Origin: Succinatimonas sp. UBA6849
GTDB lineage: Bacteria > Pseudomonadota > Gammaproteobacteria > Enterobacterales > Succinivibrionaceae
Assembly (NCBI GenBank): GCA_002449335.1
Contig: DKDL01000002.1
Coordinates: 1 to 64,000, forward strand
Length of the DNA: 64,000 nt
Reading direction: 5' to 3'
A program made the translations under genes and the position numbers. The notes below the pieces were generated by a model. The model searched no databases. It was not told where the DNA came from and worked only from the letters and a program-made list of their open reading frames with translations. This document shows positions 51,440 to 62,373 of this stretch, piece after piece; within the stretch, counting starts at the first letter, position 1, and every line of letters starts with the position of its first letter.

Positions 51440-52255
51440 TTAACGGTGATGAACAATGTACTTATCAGTACGCTTGTTCTTACGTGTCTTGTAACCCTTA
51501 CATGGAGTACCCCATGGAGAACGTGGCTGAATGCCCTTGTTACGGCCCTCACCACCACCATGTGGGTGATCGATAGGGTTCATAGACATACCACGAACTG
51601 TAGGACGTACACCGCGCCAACGCTTAGCACCAGCTTTACCTAACTGAGCTAGCATGTGCTCGCCGTTACCAATCTCACCGATTGTTGCACGACCGTCTGC
51701 TAAAACTTTACGCATTTCGCCTGAACGCATACGTAAGGTTACATAAGCACCTTCACGAGCAACTAATTCACAGTAGCAACCTGCTGAACGAGCAAATACT
51801 GCACCAGCACCTGGATTTAATTCTACTGCGTGAATTGTTGTACCAAGAGGGATATTGCGCATTGGTAATGCATTACCTACTTTGATAGGAGCATCTGAAC
51901 CAGATACAACAACGTCACCTTCCTTTAAGCCTTTAGGAGCTAAGATATAGCTACGAACACCATCAGCATAGCAAACTAATGCAATGTGAGCTGAACGGTT
52001 TGGATCGTACTCAAGACGCTCTACGCGTGCCTCGATACCATCCTTCTGACGCTTAAAGTCAACTAAACGATAACGCTGCTTGTGACCACCACCAATGTGA
52101 CGGGTTGAAATGTGACCATAGTTGTCACGACCACCAGTCTTACGCTTCTCTGCTGTTAGAGAACGCTCTGGACCACCTTTCCATAAGCCAGGTGTCTTAA
52201 TCTGTACGACATGACGACGGGCTGCGGAGGTTGGCTTTGCCTTAATGATTGCCAT
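51440..52255 (-). CDS. rplB: 50S ribosomal protein L2
   Basis: L2 supports subunit joining and the peptidyl transferase centre. The protein has 271 residues (E. coli 273). The signature [20 protein letters not shown] includes the conserved His near the active centre, and the C-terminus is basic. Its start overlaps the rplW stop by one base. Confidence 0.98.
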   Translation of the reverse strand: MAIIKAKPTSAARRHVVQIKTPGLWKGGPERSLTAEKRKTGGRDNYGHISTRHIGGGHKQRYRLVDFKRQKDGIEARVERLEYDPNRSAHIALVCYADGVRSYILAPKGLKEGDVVVSGSDAPIKVGNALPMRNIPLGTTIHAVELNPGAGAVFARSAGCYCELVAREGAYVTLRMRSGEMRKVLADGRATIGEIGNGEHMLAQLGKAGAKRWRGVRPTVRGMSMNPIDHPHGGGEGRNKGIQPRSPWGTPCKGYKTRKNKRTDKYIVHHR

Positions 52256-52575
52256 TACTTGCTCTCCTTGTTAGTCTGCTGTGAGGCATCCTCAATGTCT
52301 AACTGAGTACCCTCAGGAAGAGTAACATAAGCCTTTTTCCAATCAGAACGCTTGCCAAAACCACGAGCTGTACGACGTACTTTGCCCTGGAAATTAAGGG
52401 TGCGAACAGCTTCAACTTTAACGTTGAATAAAGTCTCAACTGCAGCCTTGATTTCGTCCTTAGTTGCGTCCTTTAATACCTTGAATACTAAAGTATTCTT
52501 ATCCTGCTGTGCAGCTGAGCTCTTCTCAGAGATTACAGGTGCGCGTAAGATATTCATTAAACGTGCTTCTGACAT
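52255..52575 (-). CDS. rplW: 50S ribosomal protein L23
   Basis: L23 is the trigger-factor and SRP docking site at the tunnel exit. The protein has 106 residues (E. coli 100). [20 protein letters not shown] and [19 protein letters not shown] are the family motifs. Both ends overlap the neighbouring genes by one base (TAATG). Confidence 0.97.
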   Translation of the reverse strand: MSEARLMNILRAPVISEKSSAAQQDKNTLVFKVLKDATKDEIKAAVETLFNVKVEAVRTLNFQGKVRRTARGFGKRSDWKKAYVTLPEGTQLDIEDASQQTNKESK

Positions 52576-53186
52576 TATTTCAGCAACTCCTCTACTTTCT
52601 TAACAGCTGCAGAAGTAATTAAAACTTTGTCAAAGCCTACTAGGTTTACTGGGTTGAACTCAGCAGTACCTGGCTGACAAACTTCTACTCTGTATAGATT
52701 ACGAGATGCTAAGAATAAATTCTCTTCGAAAGCATCAGTAACGATTAGAACCTGCTTTAAGCCTAAATCCTTTAATTTTGCAACTAAAGACTTGGTCTTG
52801 TGGTCTTCAACTTTGAAGTCGTCAACTACAACTAAGCGGTCCTGACGAACTAACTCTGATAAGATGCTGCTCATAGCTACGCGATACATCTTACGGTTAA
52901 CTTTCTGGGTCCAATCCTGTGGCTTTGCAGCGAAGATGGTACCACCTGCGCGCCATAATGGTGAACGGGTTGAACCAGCACGTGCACGACCTGTGCCCTT
53001 CTGACGGAAAGGCTTCTTACCGCCACCTGATACCTCAGAACGAGTCTTCTGAGCTTTAGTACCGGCGCGTGCAGTGCTCAGGTATGAAACTACTACCTGG
53101 TGCACTAATGGCTCATTAAACTCACGGCCAAAGGTGCTCTCTGACACTTCTAGCTGCTTGTCTGCGCCAACTAACTTTAATTCCAT
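52575..53186 (-). CDS. rplD: 50S ribosomal protein L4
   Basis: L4 is a tunnel protein and, in E. coli, the autogenous repressor of the S10 operon. The protein has 203 residues (E. coli 201). The tunnel loop is visible in [20 protein letters not shown], and the C-terminal domain in [21 protein letters not shown] structured leader upstream of rpsJ fits L4 control. Confidence 0.97.
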   Translation of the reverse strand: MELKLVGADKQLEVSESTFGREFNEPLVHQVVVSYLSTARAGTKAQKTRSEVSGGGKKPFRQKGTGRARAGSTRSPLWRAGGTIFAAKPQDWTQKVNRKMYRVAMSSILSELVRQDRLVVVDDFKVEDHKTKSLVAKLKDLGLKQVLIVTDAFEENLFLASRNLYRVEVCQPGTAEFNPVNLVGFDKVLITSAAVKKVEELLK

Positions 53187-53203
53187 GATCCTATTACCTC
53201 GGG

Positions 53204-53842
53204 TTAAGCTTTAAGACTTGGCCTTACAATTACATCCCCGTTATTAGCACCTGGAACAGCGCCCTTTACGAGAAGTAAGTTACGTTCTGCGTCAATGCGA
53301 ACTAAGTCAAGGCCCAATACTGTAACCTTCTCAGAACCCATATGACCAACCATCTTCTTGCCCTTGAAAACTCTACCTGGGGTCTGATTCTGACCTGTAG
53401 AACCTGGGACACGATGTGAACGTGAGTTACCGTGGGTATAATCCTGATGTAAGAAGTGGTAACGCTTGATGGTACCTGCTGTACCCTTACCTTTTGACTG
53501 GCCGGTTACATCTACTTTCTTAACGTCCTGGAATGCGTCTACTTTGATTTCGTCGCCAACTTTGTATGAAGCTAGCTCTTCATCATTTAAACGGAACTCC
53601 CATAAGCCACGGCCTGCTTGAACACCGGACTTTGCGAAGTGACCAATTTCTGCCTTGGTCATGCGACTTGCTTTGCGCTCACCAGTAGTAACCTGAATTG
53701 CGGTATAACCGTCATTCTCTAGATTCTTTAACTGGGTTACGCGGTTTGCTTCTACCTGGATGACTGTTACTGGAACAGATTTGCCGTTCTCGTTGAAAAC
53801 ACGGGTCATACCAAGCTTGCGGCCAATTAAACCGATTGACAT
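53204..53842 (-). CDS. rplC: 50S ribosomal protein L3
   Basis: L3 initiates 50S assembly. The protein has 212 residues (E. coli 209). [16 protein letters not shown] opens it, and the signature [20 protein letters not shown] includes the Gln that is methylated by PrmB in E. coli. It lies between rpsJ and rplD. Confidence 0.97.
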   Translation of the reverse strand: MSIGLIGRKLGMTRVFNENGKSVPVTVIQVEANRVTQLKNLENDGYTAIQVTTGERKASRMTKAEIGHFAKSGVQAGRGLWEFRLNDEELASYKVGDEIKVDAFQDVKKVDVTGQSKGKGTAGTIKRYHFLHQDYTHGNSRSHRVPGSTGQNQTPGRVFKGKKMVGHMGSEKVTVLGLDLVRIDAERNLLLVKGAVPGANNGDVIVRPSLKA

Positions 53843-53857
53843 TGTATTATTCCCCTA

Positions 53858-54347
<490 letters not shown>

Positions 54348-54353
54348 GCAATT

Positions 54354-54381
54354 ATTATACACAAATTTCGTAGAAGTACAA
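54354..54381 (-). promoter_or_regulatory. Promoter of the S10 operon
   Basis: On the minus strand a perfect TATAAT (54354-54359) lies 16 nt after TTGTAC (54376-54381), a partial -35. It starts transcription near 54347, just after the stop codon of the upstream membrane sulfatase gene. Confidence 0.6.
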
Positions 54382-54391
54382 CTTTTTTTTG

Positions 54392-56245
54392 CTATTTTTC
54401 GTACTCGGTAACGTGTTTTTTACCGTACATGGTCAATACTGAGTTTTTATCTAAGTCATACTTGTCTGAGGCAATGTCTAATTTAGGATCAAAGTTAGGT
54501 GCACCTTCAATTCCTAAAAGAGATACCACCAATTCATACAAAAGATCATTTGACCAATAGTTCTCACTATTAGCTTTTAAGTTAGCATAAATGCTCTTGC
54601 GTCTGTTAATGTAGTTATCTGACAAATAAACTACAGCAGGAATTCTTAACATCTGGGCATTAACATTTACTGGATCATGTCCACCTACGATATGTGGATC
54701 TTCACCATGATCTGATAAGTACACCATTCCCATAAAACAGCTATATGATTTTGCTTTCTTGTAGATTTCTGACACTATATGATCTGTATATAGAACAGTA
54801 TCATCGTAGTAATCATTATTCTCATCATCACCTTTGAACACCATGTATTCAGATGGTAAGCGCTTTTCATATTTCTGATGAGATCCCATTAAATGAATAA
54901 CAATAAAGTTATTCTTTTTAGGATCGATTTTAGGGAATCGGTTTAATAACTCTTCATCAAAGAAAACACCTTCCATCTTAGCAGAGCCGTTAGTCCAGAT
55001 TTCCTTATCAGCAGTAGATGCTACTACAGTAATAGGAGTTTCATAGACACCGAACTTTCTTTGATTTGATAGCCAGTAAGTTGTGTATCCAGCTGCCTTT
55101 GCTATTTCCATGATAGAAAAAGCATCAACTGTTTTAATTGAAGAGTACTGATTTGCCTGTGTTAAAGCATATGAGAGAACTTGAACAGTCTGAGGCCATG
55201 ATGCATAAGCATTTTTAAACAGAACTGTATTTAAAGACTCACTCTCTTTACTTAAATTAGGAGTATTGTCTCGGTTAAATCCATAGACTCCCATTCTGTC
55301 ACGAGTCTCTGATTCACCTATGACAAGGACAAATAAATTGCCATCAGCATTTAAATTGTTATCTAACTTTAATGAGGTTAAAGTTTTAAGTTTCTCAAGT
55401 CTTGCTCCTTTTTGCTTTTTATAAGCATCAAAGTTATCTAACTGTCTTGAGGTTAATTTAACTACAGCATAAGGCAGATAGTCCATTCTAGGAAGAGCAA
55501 GGAAAACAGACACCACCATTACAAATAAAGAGAATAGAGCAAACTGAAGAGTTGAGCTACGTTTATTAGAATCAATACCCTTAGCTCCTGCGCCAATTCT
55601 ATTTAATAGGATGTAATTTACAGCAACGATAACTACGAGGATTACAAAGGAAATTACCCACATAATATTAAAGTTGCTTACAAAGAATTCTCTACCCTCA
55701 GAACCATTGGTTTGAGCTAAAGCAAGAATAATATCTGAGGAGATCAATGAACCTGTTGCCACGTAGTAACAGATCATGAGTAGAGGGAAAAACAGTCCAA
55801 TAAAGACTAAAACAAAATAAAGGACTGATAATAGGTGCTTTGAAAAATTACCTGTTATTGAACTTGTATTGCTTGAACCTGTTTTTGTTTTGCTACTAAT
55901 GCAATTAAAGACATACTTAATACAGGCTAATAGAGAAAAGACTACAAAAGAGAAAGCAACGCCTTTTATAAAATCAAATAATGAGGTGTTTAGACTCAAT
56001 GAAATAGATAGAACATAAACACTCAAATAGGTAATTTCAAATACTATGAATGCAAAGATTAAGCTTTTGCTCTTGCAAAGATGAAAACTAGACCACAGGC
56101 AAAACAGACCTAAGATAGAGTAAGTAGTAAAAGCCAACATACTCTGTAAAGATAAATCATTAACAAAATACAAAATGACTGTGATAGCAACAGCTAAAAC
56201 GATGTAATAGACTGATTTATAAAGATCTGAATTTGACTTAATCAT
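54392..56245 (-). CDS. Phosphoethanolamine-transferase-like membrane sulfatase
   Basis: A 617-residue membrane enzyme of the EptA/CptA/OpgE group, which move phosphoethanolamine from phosphatidylethanolamine onto lipid A, LPS core or glucans. About seven hydrophobic segments fill residues 10-250. The soluble sulfatase-fold domain has the first metal ligand in IGESETRDRMGVYGF (E311), the probable nucleophile T353 in WPQTVQVLSYAL, and metal ligands in YLSDHGEDPH (D512, H513) and GGHDP (H523). The GESxTR form resembles CptA more than EptA. The acceptor cannot be told from the sequence. It is flanked by rpsJ downstream and divergent queH. Confidence 0.8.
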   Translation of the reverse strand: MIKSNSDLYKSVYYIVLAVAITVILYFVNDLSLQSMLAFTTYSILGLFCLWSSFHLCKSKSLIFAFIVFEITYLSVYVLSISLSLNTSLFDFIKGVAFSFVVFSLLACIKYVFNCISSKTKTGSSNTSSITGNFSKHLLSVLYFVLVFIGLFFPLLMICYYVATGSLISSDIILALAQTNGSEGREFFVSNFNIMWVISFVILVVIVAVNYILLNRIGAGAKGIDSNKRSSTLQFALFSLFVMVVSVFLALPRMDYLPYAVVKLTSRQLDNFDAYKKQKGARLEKLKTLTSLKLDNNLNADGNLFVLVIGESETRDRMGVYGFNRDNTPNLSKESESLNTVLFKNAYASWPQTVQVLSYALTQANQYSSIKTVDAFSIMEIAKAAGYTTYWLSNQRKFGVYETPITVVASTADKEIWTNGSAKMEGVFFDEELLNRFPKIDPKKNNFIVIHLMGSHQKYEKRLPSEYMVFKGDDENNDYYDDTVLYTDHIVSEIYKKAKSYSCFMGMVYLSDHGEDPHIVGGHDPVNVNAQMLRIPAVVYLSDNYINRRKSIYANLKANSENYWSNDLLYELVVSLLGIEGAPNFDPKLDIASDKYDLDKNSVLTMYGKKHVTEYEK

Positions 56246-56311
56246 AATGAATTATTCTTGCAAAAATTTTTGTATATAATACGACATCTTAAGTCAAAGG
56301 TGCGATTTTCT

Positions 56312-56941
56312 ATGATTTTTGATTTTTCTCTTCCAGATAACTTTGCTAAAGATTCTCCTAAAAAAGATCTTGTACTGCCAGAAGGCGCAAATGGACTTGT
56401 GGTTCACTGTTGTTGCGCGCCTTGCTCTACAAGCTTAGTTGAATGTCTTATCTTTAATAAGATAAAACCACTAATGTTCTTCTATAACCCAAATATCTAC
56501 CCACAGGAAGAATATGAAAAAAGAAGAGATGAATGGGTTCACTTGTGTGAACTTTTAAATCTTGACTATGTAATCGGTGACTATGATTACGCAAATTGGC
56601 AAGAAAAAGTAAAAGGCCTTGAAAATGAGCCTGAAAGGGGCAACCGCTGTTTAAAATGCTTTACCCACAGACTTACTGTAACAGCACTGTTTGCTAAAGA
56701 GAACAATATCAACACTTTTACTACAACACTTTGTACCTCCAGATGGAAGAGTAAAAAGCAAGTTGATGCAGCAGGATTTGCAGCTCAAGATGCAGTAGAT
56801 GGGGTTAAATACTGGGATCAGGACTGGCGAAAGGAAGGGCTTGTTGGTCGCCGTTATGAACTTGTAAAAGAGATTAAGTTCTACAATCAGCTGTACTGTG
56901 GATGCCAGTACAGCTTAAATAACACTAATTACAAGAAATAA
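56312..56941 (+). CDS. queH: Epoxyqueuosine reductase QueH
   Basis: QueH reduces epoxyqueuosine to queuosine in the tRNA wobble base, as the non-homologous alternative to QueG. The ATG at 56312 gives 209 residues; the frame upstream lacks a better start. The adjacent cysteines VHCCCAPCS near the N-terminus, RGNRCLKCFTHRL and the C-terminal QLYCGCQYSL supply iron-sulfur and metal ligands, and FYNPNIYPQEEYEKR is typical. QueH is common in anaerobes. Its stop abuts the convergent pyrE stop with no spacing. Confidence 0.92.
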   Translation: MIFDFSLPDNFAKDSPKKDLVLPEGANGLVVHCCCAPCSTSLVECLIFNKIKPLMFFYNPNIYPQEEYEKRRDEWVHLCELLNLDYVIGDYDYANWQEKVKGLENEPERGNRCLKCFTHRLTVTALFAKENNINTFTTTLCTSRWKSKKQVDAAGFAAQDAVDGVKYWDQDWRKEGLVGRRYELVKEIKFYNQLYCGCQYSLNNTNYKK

Positions 56942-57583
56942 TTAAGCACCATACTGCTTGCGATACTCAAGCATTGCAGGAATGTGCTCTTTTAACTTGT
57001 CATCATTTTCGATGTACTTTAATAAGTCATCGAAAGTAACAATAGAGATGATCTTAATGCCGATCTGCTCTTCAGCTTCAGCAATTGCACTCTTCTGACC
57101 TTTGCCTTTTTCCATTCTGTTTAAAGCAATTAAAGCAGCCTTAAAGTGAGCTCCATTTGCTTTAATGATTTCTTCAGACTCACGGATTGCAGTACCAGCT
57201 GTAATCACATCATCAATTAACAGAATATCACCCTTTAAAGGAGCTCCAACTAAGTTACCGCCTTCACCGTGATCTTTCTTCTCTTTACGGTTAAAGCACC
57301 AAGGAACATTCTTGTTATGATCTTTTGCTAAAGCCATTGCAGTAGCACATGCTAAAGGAATACCTTTGTAAGCAGGTCCAAATAAAACATCAAAGCTGAT
57401 CTTTGCGTCTACTAAAGCATGAGCATAACACTCACCTAAAGTTGCTAAATCCGCACCTGTGTTAAAACCACCTGCGTTAAAGAAGTAAGGACTGGTACGA
57501 CCTGACTTTAAAACAAAGCTACCAAACTTTAATACGCCTTTACTTAAAGCTAATTCAATAAACTTGCGCTGATATTCCTGCAT
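56942..57583 (-). CDS. pyrE: Orotate phosphoribosyltransferase
   Basis: PyrE joins orotate and PRPP to form OMP in pyrimidine synthesis. The protein has 213 residues, the E. coli length. The PRPP motif is [17 protein letters not shown], and [12 protein letters not shown] with [12 protein letters not shown] forms the catalytic loop. It diverges from yicC, which is next to rph-pyrE in E. coli too; rph is missing here. Confidence 0.97.
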   Translation of the reverse strand: MQEYQRKFIELALSKGVLKFGSFVLKSGRTSPYFFNAGGFNTGADLATLGECYAHALVDAKISFDVLFGPAYKGIPLACATAMALAKDHNKNVPWCFNRKEKKDHGEGGNLVGAPLKGDILLIDDVITAGTAIRESEEIIKANGAHFKAALIALNRMEKGKGQKSAIAEAEEQIGIKIISIVTFDDLLKYIENDDKLKEHIPAMLEYRKQYGA

Positions 57584-57693
57584 AAGAACCTCTAAAAATT
57601 TTTTGTAAATTTTACCTTATAGTTTCTACACTGTGAATACAAAAATAAACTTCATTCCTTGCTATACTGAACCTTGCAAAAGGAGAAGATTAT

Positions 57694-58557
57694 ATGGAGC
57701 CTATTTTTAGCATGACAGGTTCTGCAAATATCATCAAAAGCAGTGATATTGCAGATCTAAATATTGATATCACCTCAGTAAATGGCAGATTTTTGGAAGT
57801 CAATTTCAAAATGCCAGACTCTTTAAGACACCTTGAAGCAAAATTAAGAGAAACTTTTCAAAAGCACCTAAAGAGAGGAAAAATAGACTGCTATATTACC
57901 TTGTCGCAAAATCTAAAAAGCTCACTAAAAGTTGATGAAAAAGCATTATCTCAACTGTCAGATTCGCTAAAAACTATAGAAAAGTACATGAGTGGAGTTT
58001 CAGCTAACGCTCTTGAGGTACTCAATTACCCAGGAATTCAAGTTCAGGATGAAAAGCTTCAAGCTAATATTGATGAACTTGTTTTGACATGTTTAACAAC
58101 TGCTATTGAAAAACTTGTTACCACAAGAGCTCATGAAGGCGATAAATTAAAACTTGCCATCGAATCACGACTAGACAGTATCGAAAAGCAGCTTGTAACC
58201 GTTGAAAAGTCTTTAAACGAGTTAGTCTTAAAAGAAAGAGAAAAGATCAAAGCTAAAATTGCAGAATTTGCAGTTGAAGTTGATCCAGCTCGTATCGAAC
58301 AGGAAGTAACTCTCGCAGCTCAAAAGGCTGATGTAAGAGAAGAATATGACCGATTAAAGTCTCACATCAAAGAAGTCAGAAACATTCTTCAAACAGGTGG
58401 CATTTGCGGTAAGAGACTTGATTTTATGATGCAGGAATTTAACCGTGAAGCTAACACTTTAGCTTCTAAGGCTTCTTCACTGGACATTACCAAAGTTGCT
58501 GTAGAATTAAAGGTTCTGATTGAACAGATGAGAGAACAGGTTCAAAACATAGAATAA
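57694..58557 (+). CDS. yicC: YicC family endoribonuclease-like protein
   Basis: A 287-residue YicC/YloC protein, the E. coli length. It opens with MTGSANIIKSSDIADLN and has the N-terminal pattern EVNFKMPDSLRHLEAKLRE, a coiled-coil middle part, and the C-terminal domain GGICGKRLDFMMQEFNREAN with NTLASKASS. E. coli YicC is reported to take part in RNA decay. AGGAG precedes the ATG. It is monocistronic and divergent from pyrE. Confidence 0.93.
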   Translation: MEPIFSMTGSANIIKSSDIADLNIDITSVNGRFLEVNFKMPDSLRHLEAKLRETFQKHLKRGKIDCYITLSQNLKSSLKVDEKALSQLSDSLKTIEKYMSGVSANALEVLNYPGIQVQDEKLQANIDELVLTCLTTAIEKLVTTRAHEGDKLKLAIESRLDSIEKQLVTVEKSLNELVLKEREKIKAKIAEFAVEVDPARIEQEVTLAAQKADVREEYDRLKSHIKEVRNILQTGGICGKRLDFMMQEFNREANTLASKASSLDITKVAVELKVLIEQMREQVQNIE

Positions 58558-58618
58558 CTGTTCTCTCTTGTCCGCTCTAAACGCATGATCAAATCATGAT
58601 CAAACCTTCATATCAAAC

Positions 58619-60601
58619 CTACATAAAGTTATCATTATCCATAGAGCGGACTTCTTGTAATAGATTTGCAAATACTAAAGGTACTCCTTCTATCCCCTTT
58701 TTCTGAATTGCATCTACTAAAACTAAAGCAAGACCAGGTTTGCTCTTTCTTTTGATTGCAAGTTCTATGACTTTGTCCATATCAAAGCCCTTTCTTAGCT
58801 GATTGTTTCCTGATAAACCGGCTGCAATCTTAAAGTCTTTTGCATATCCCTGTGTATATAGATAATGTTCAATATCTCGTTGAGGTAACACCGTTAAATG
58901 AGACTCCCTGCTCTTTTTATTTAAAAAGGACATGGTGACCTCAGCATACTTTTTACCGGCATCATCTCCATCAGTTAAAACGTGGTAGTTAATGCCTAAC
59001 TGAGCTGCAATTTTAATTAAAGGTTTTAATCCACACTGAGCATATTCGATAATTCTGATACCTTCACAAGCTAGAGAAATACCCAAAATAGACGCTATTT
59101 GAGTTAGGATCCAAACTTCAGTTTCACCCTCAACTAAGATCCAAGATCTAGCAAATAACACCATTGGTCTATTGATCCTGATGTGGAAAGCTATTTTTCT
59201 AAGATCCTCATAACTTAGCATAGAGCTGTCTATCTTATAACAACGTGTGTCATAGTGCTTCTTTTGCAATCTTCTTAAAGATTCCAAACTTACTGCTGAC
59301 AAAAGATCACCACTATTAGTAGTTACTATTTTCTGAACATCTGTAATCGCTAATAAAGACCAAAATGACAACAACAAAGATGGATGAAAACGTGATTCAA
59401 TATCCTCTAATATCAGAATTGGTCTACCTATAGGATCAATTTTTCTGTTGCCTTTGTTCAGCAAGATAGTAGCCGCAATATAAGAGAGCAATGCCTTAGA
59501 TTTGTTAAAACCAGGCGTGGTTAAAGTCTGCTTGATATTGGAAATAGACTCTAATGAGATTGGGCTTTTGACAATATCAGAGATATTTCTTGCCCTTGTT
59601 ACTATCTTAGTTCTGTCTATTTCATTGTTTGCATATTCTGAAAAATACTTATCTAAAAATGAACCAAAAGTATCTGCAAACATTTTTACAGAGTCACCTG
59701 GAAGAGCTGCATCTTCTGACATTACATCTAAGATAGTTTTAATTCTGTCCTGTGAGATCGACTCAAAGTTTGAGTTTTTCTCCATTCTGCTGTCTCTTAA
59801 TCTGAACACAGGATTTAAAGCTATAAGTTTAAAGATAGCTTTCTTTACATCTTCAAAAGGAATGTGAACTTGTTTTTTTAAGATCAAAGAATGATAAGTT
59901 ACGAAGTCTTTTTTTTCTTCGTCGTACCTTCCTATAACTTGCCAATGGATTCTGTAGAATCCATCATCAGAATAGTTCCAAAATTGTTTTAATTCTTCGC
60001 AAGAATCTGCCTCTGCATTAGGGATGCTCTCTCTAAAATACAGATCAACTCTTATTTTTCCATCACCGGTGTTGAAAACATCTTCTTTATCAAAATCAGA
60101 TAAAGGATCATTGTTTTCAATATATGAATCTAACTCTTCAAAGAAGTTTCCTGTTTTCTTGTCCTCACTGACGGAAGCATCAGAACTTTCATTTGAACCT
60201 TCACTATAATCAGAACACTCCTGAGCTCCTTCTTCAATAAAAGGTTCTCTTCCATCGCAGGCTGGATTGGCACAATTCTCACAGCTATATTCAATTTCAC
60301 CTTTTCTGATTTTTTTTCGATAGGAATCATCGAAATTTAAGGCTTTTCTATTAGAAACTTTCTGAACTAAATCTTCTTTTGGGAAATCTGTTTCCTTTTC
60401 AATTTTGACTGGAACATAGAGATCACTTTTATCAAACTGGCATAGCTCTTCACCCTGACCTAGGAGCATCCATAGAACTCTTAACAGTGAAGTTTTACCC
60501 CACTGATTTTCACCAATTAGAAAAGTGCTGTCTGATTCAAAGTCCACGGAAAGTCTTCTAATACCGCGGAAGTTAGTAACTTTTGCTCTTTCTAAATACA
60601 T
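58619..60601 (-). CDS. ybjD: YbjD-like OLD-family ATPase/Toprim nuclease with Cys4 insertion
   Basis: A 660-residue protein resembling E. coli YbjD (552), an OLD-family protein with an ABC-type ATPase and a C-terminal Toprim nuclease domain. It opens MYLERAKVTNFRGIRRLSVD. Walker A is GENQWGKTS (30-38), Walker B lies in PILILEDIESRFHP, and the Toprim part has ILVEGETEVWIL and LTDGDDAGKKYAE. Between about residues 65 and 180 there is extra sequence with four cysteines (C107, C110, C115, C129) followed by an acidic stretch, which E. coli YbjD appears to lack. It may bind zinc. Cellular role and substrate are unknown. It lies downstream of cysS after a terminator. Confidence 0.85.
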   Translation of the reverse strand: MYLERAKVTNFRGIRRLSVDFESDSTFLIGENQWGKTSLLRVLWMLLGQGEELCQFDKSDLYVPVKIEKETDFPKEDLVQKVSNRKALNFDDSYRKKIRKGEIEYSCENCANPACDGREPFIEEGAQECSDYSEGSNESSDASVSEDKKTGNFFEELDSYIENNDPLSDFDKEDVFNTGDGKIRVDLYFRESIPNAEADSCEELKQFWNYSDDGFYRIHWQVIGRYDEEKKDFVTYHSLILKKQVHIPFEDVKKAIFKLIALNPVFRLRDSRMEKNSNFESISQDRIKTILDVMSEDAALPGDSVKMFADTFGSFLDKYFSEYANNEIDRTKIVTRARNISDIVKSPISLESISNIKQTLTTPGFNKSKALLSYIAATILLNKGNRKIDPIGRPILILEDIESRFHPSLLLSFWSLLAITDVQKIVTTNSGDLLSAVSLESLRRLQKKHYDTRCYKIDSSMLSYEDLRKIAFHIRINRPMVLFARSWILVEGETEVWILTQIASILGISLACEGIRIIEYAQCGLKPLIKIAAQLGINYHVLTDGDDAGKKYAEVTMSFLNKKSRESHLTVLPQRDIEHYLYTQGYAKDFKIAAGLSGNNQLRKGFDMDKVIELAIKRKSKPGLALVLVDAIQKKGIEGVPLVFANLLQEVRSMDNDNFM

Positions 60602-60679
60602 ACGCCCAACTTAGGCTTTCAATGCCATGAATTCTTTTCTTACCTTAAGATTAGATTATTTATATGATTTAGCAAAGAC

Positions 60680-60716
60680 AAAATAAAAAAGGCCATGATT
60701 TAACTCACAGCCTTTG
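60680..60716 (-). terminator. Intrinsic terminator of cysS
   Basis: On the minus strand AAAGGC and GCCTTT (60710-60715 with 60688-60693) pair, with an inner GTGA/TCAT extension, and are followed by TTTTATTTT. It separates cysS from the YbjD-like gene. Confidence 0.75.
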
Positions 60717-60742
60717 TGCATAAAATTGTTTAATTAAGCCTA

Positions 60743-62113
60743 TTAAACTCTATGCCATACGGTACCTTGAGGAGTATCCTCAAGTTCAATATGCAGAGCT
60801 TTTAACTTGTCTCTAGCAGCGTCTGCGCGAGCCCAGTCTTTTGCCTTTCTTGCATCATTACGCTCTTTAACTAATGCTTCAATTTCAGCATTGTCATCAT
60901 TGTTAGCGCCACTAGTTAGGAAGGTATTTGGATCCTGTTCTAGAATACCCAGAACTGAAGCTAACTGCTTTAGTCTACCAGCTAGTTCTGAGGCTTTAGC
61001 ACCAGACTCTTTGTTAATCTGCTTAGTTAGATCAAATAAAACAGAGATTGCGCCAGGAGTATTAAAGTCATCATCCATGTACTCTTTGAACTTAGCTGTA
61101 AACTCATCTTCAGCTACAGTAGGCTCAACAGGAGTGGTGTCTCTTAGAGTTGTATACAATCTGTTAAGACCAGCTCTTGCCTTGTCTAAGTTCTCTTGAG
61201 AGTAATTTAAAGGGCTTCTGTACTGACCAGATAATAAGAAGAATCTGATAGTCTCAGCATCATATGACTTTAGAACGTCTCTGATGGTAAAGAAGTTATT
61301 TAAAGACTTTGACATCTTCTCTTCGTTAATCATTACCATGCCTGAGTGCATCCAGTAATGAACGTATGGAGTGTGGTTAGCACAGCAACTCTGTGCAATC
61401 TCATTCTCATGGTGAGGGAAGATCAAATCTGAACCACCACCGTGGATATCAAATTCTTTACCTAAATATCTGTTATTCATAGCAGAGCATTCGATGTGCC
61501 AGCCAGGACGACCTTCTCCCCATGGAGACTCCCATGCAGGCTCACCTGGTTTTGACATTTTCCAAAGAACAAAGTCCATTGGATTGTGCTTGCTCTTAGC
61601 TACCTCAATTCTGGCACCAGCCTGAAGCTCGTCTAATTTCTGACCAGATAAGCGACCATATTCTTTAAATGAATTGATATCAAAAACAACGTCTCCATTG
61701 TCAGAAACATAAGCGTTTTTATTATCAATAAGTTTTTGGACAATCGAAATGATCTCTTTAATGTTATCTGTAGCTCTAGGCTCAATATCAGGACGCTTGA
61801 TGTTCAATGCATCAAAATCTTTGTGCATTTCAACAATAAACTGTTCTGCTAAATCTTTAGCTGCAATACCGCGCTCATTAGCTCTCTTGATGATTTTGTC
61901 GTCGATATCAGTGATGTTTCTTACATACTTAACGTCGTATCCTGAATAGCGTAAATAACGAACAATTACATCAAAGTTCACGAATGTTCTAGCATGTCCG
62001 ATATGGCATAAGTCATAAACAGTCACACCACATACATACATTCCAATCTTGCCAGGTTCAATTGGCTTGAACTCTTGCTTGCTTTTTGTCAGAGTATTGT
62101 AAATTTTTAGCAT
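60743..62113 (-). CDS. cysS: Cysteinyl-tRNA synthetase
   Basis: A class I synthetase of 456 residues (E. coli 461). The zinc-binding Cys lies in [11 protein letters not shown], the HIGH motif is [18 protein letters not shown] and [14 protein letters not shown] complete the zinc site, and KMSKSLNNF is the KMSKS loop. It diverges from ppiB-lpxH, the E. coli arrangement. Confidence 0.98.
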   Translation of the reverse strand: MLKIYNTLTKSKQEFKPIEPGKIGMYVCGVTVYDLCHIGHARTFVNFDVIVRYLRYSGYDVKYVRNITDIDDKIIKRANERGIAAKDLAEQFIVEMHKDFDALNIKRPDIEPRATDNIKEIISIVQKLIDNKNAYVSDNGDVVFDINSFKEYGRLSGQKLDELQAGARIEVAKSKHNPMDFVLWKMSKPGEPAWESPWGEGRPGWHIECSAMNNRYLGKEFDIHGGGSDLIFPHHENEIAQSCCANHTPYVHYWMHSGMVMINEEKMSKSLNNFFTIRDVLKSYDAETIRFFLLSGQYRSPLNYSQENLDKARAGLNRLYTTLRDTTPVEPTVAEDEFTAKFKEYMDDDFNTPGAISVLFDLTKQINKESGAKASELAGRLKQLASVLGILEQDPNTFLTSGANNDDNAEIEALVKERNDARKAKDWARADAARDKLKALHIELEDTPQGTVWHRV

Positions 62114-62373
62114 ATTTGTCTCTAAAAAGGGTATTTGACAATTTAAATCTCAATTTACTAAAGATCATACCAAATTGCACAACTTCATACACATTATTCT
62201 TTGAACTAATTATTCTTGTGCAATTGAATAAATAGCCCTTACAGCCTACTCACATAGGATCTTCTGCGTTATAACTTTTAAAAATCACATTTTATAGGTT
62301 CAAATTTTAAGAAATCCTCATTTACTGTTAGAATATCACTAAAGATTTCGTATAAATTTGTAGAGAGAACAAT

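Noticed and set aside
51392..51643. Plus-strand frames opposite rplB and other ribosomal genes
   Set aside because: They are shadows of highly conserved genes, lack ribosome sites and have no recognisable product.
58619..60601. YbjD-like gene as part of an OLD/Gabija-type phage defence island
   Set aside because: It has no helicase or other defence partner; its neighbours are housekeeping genes (yicC, cysS) with conserved positions.
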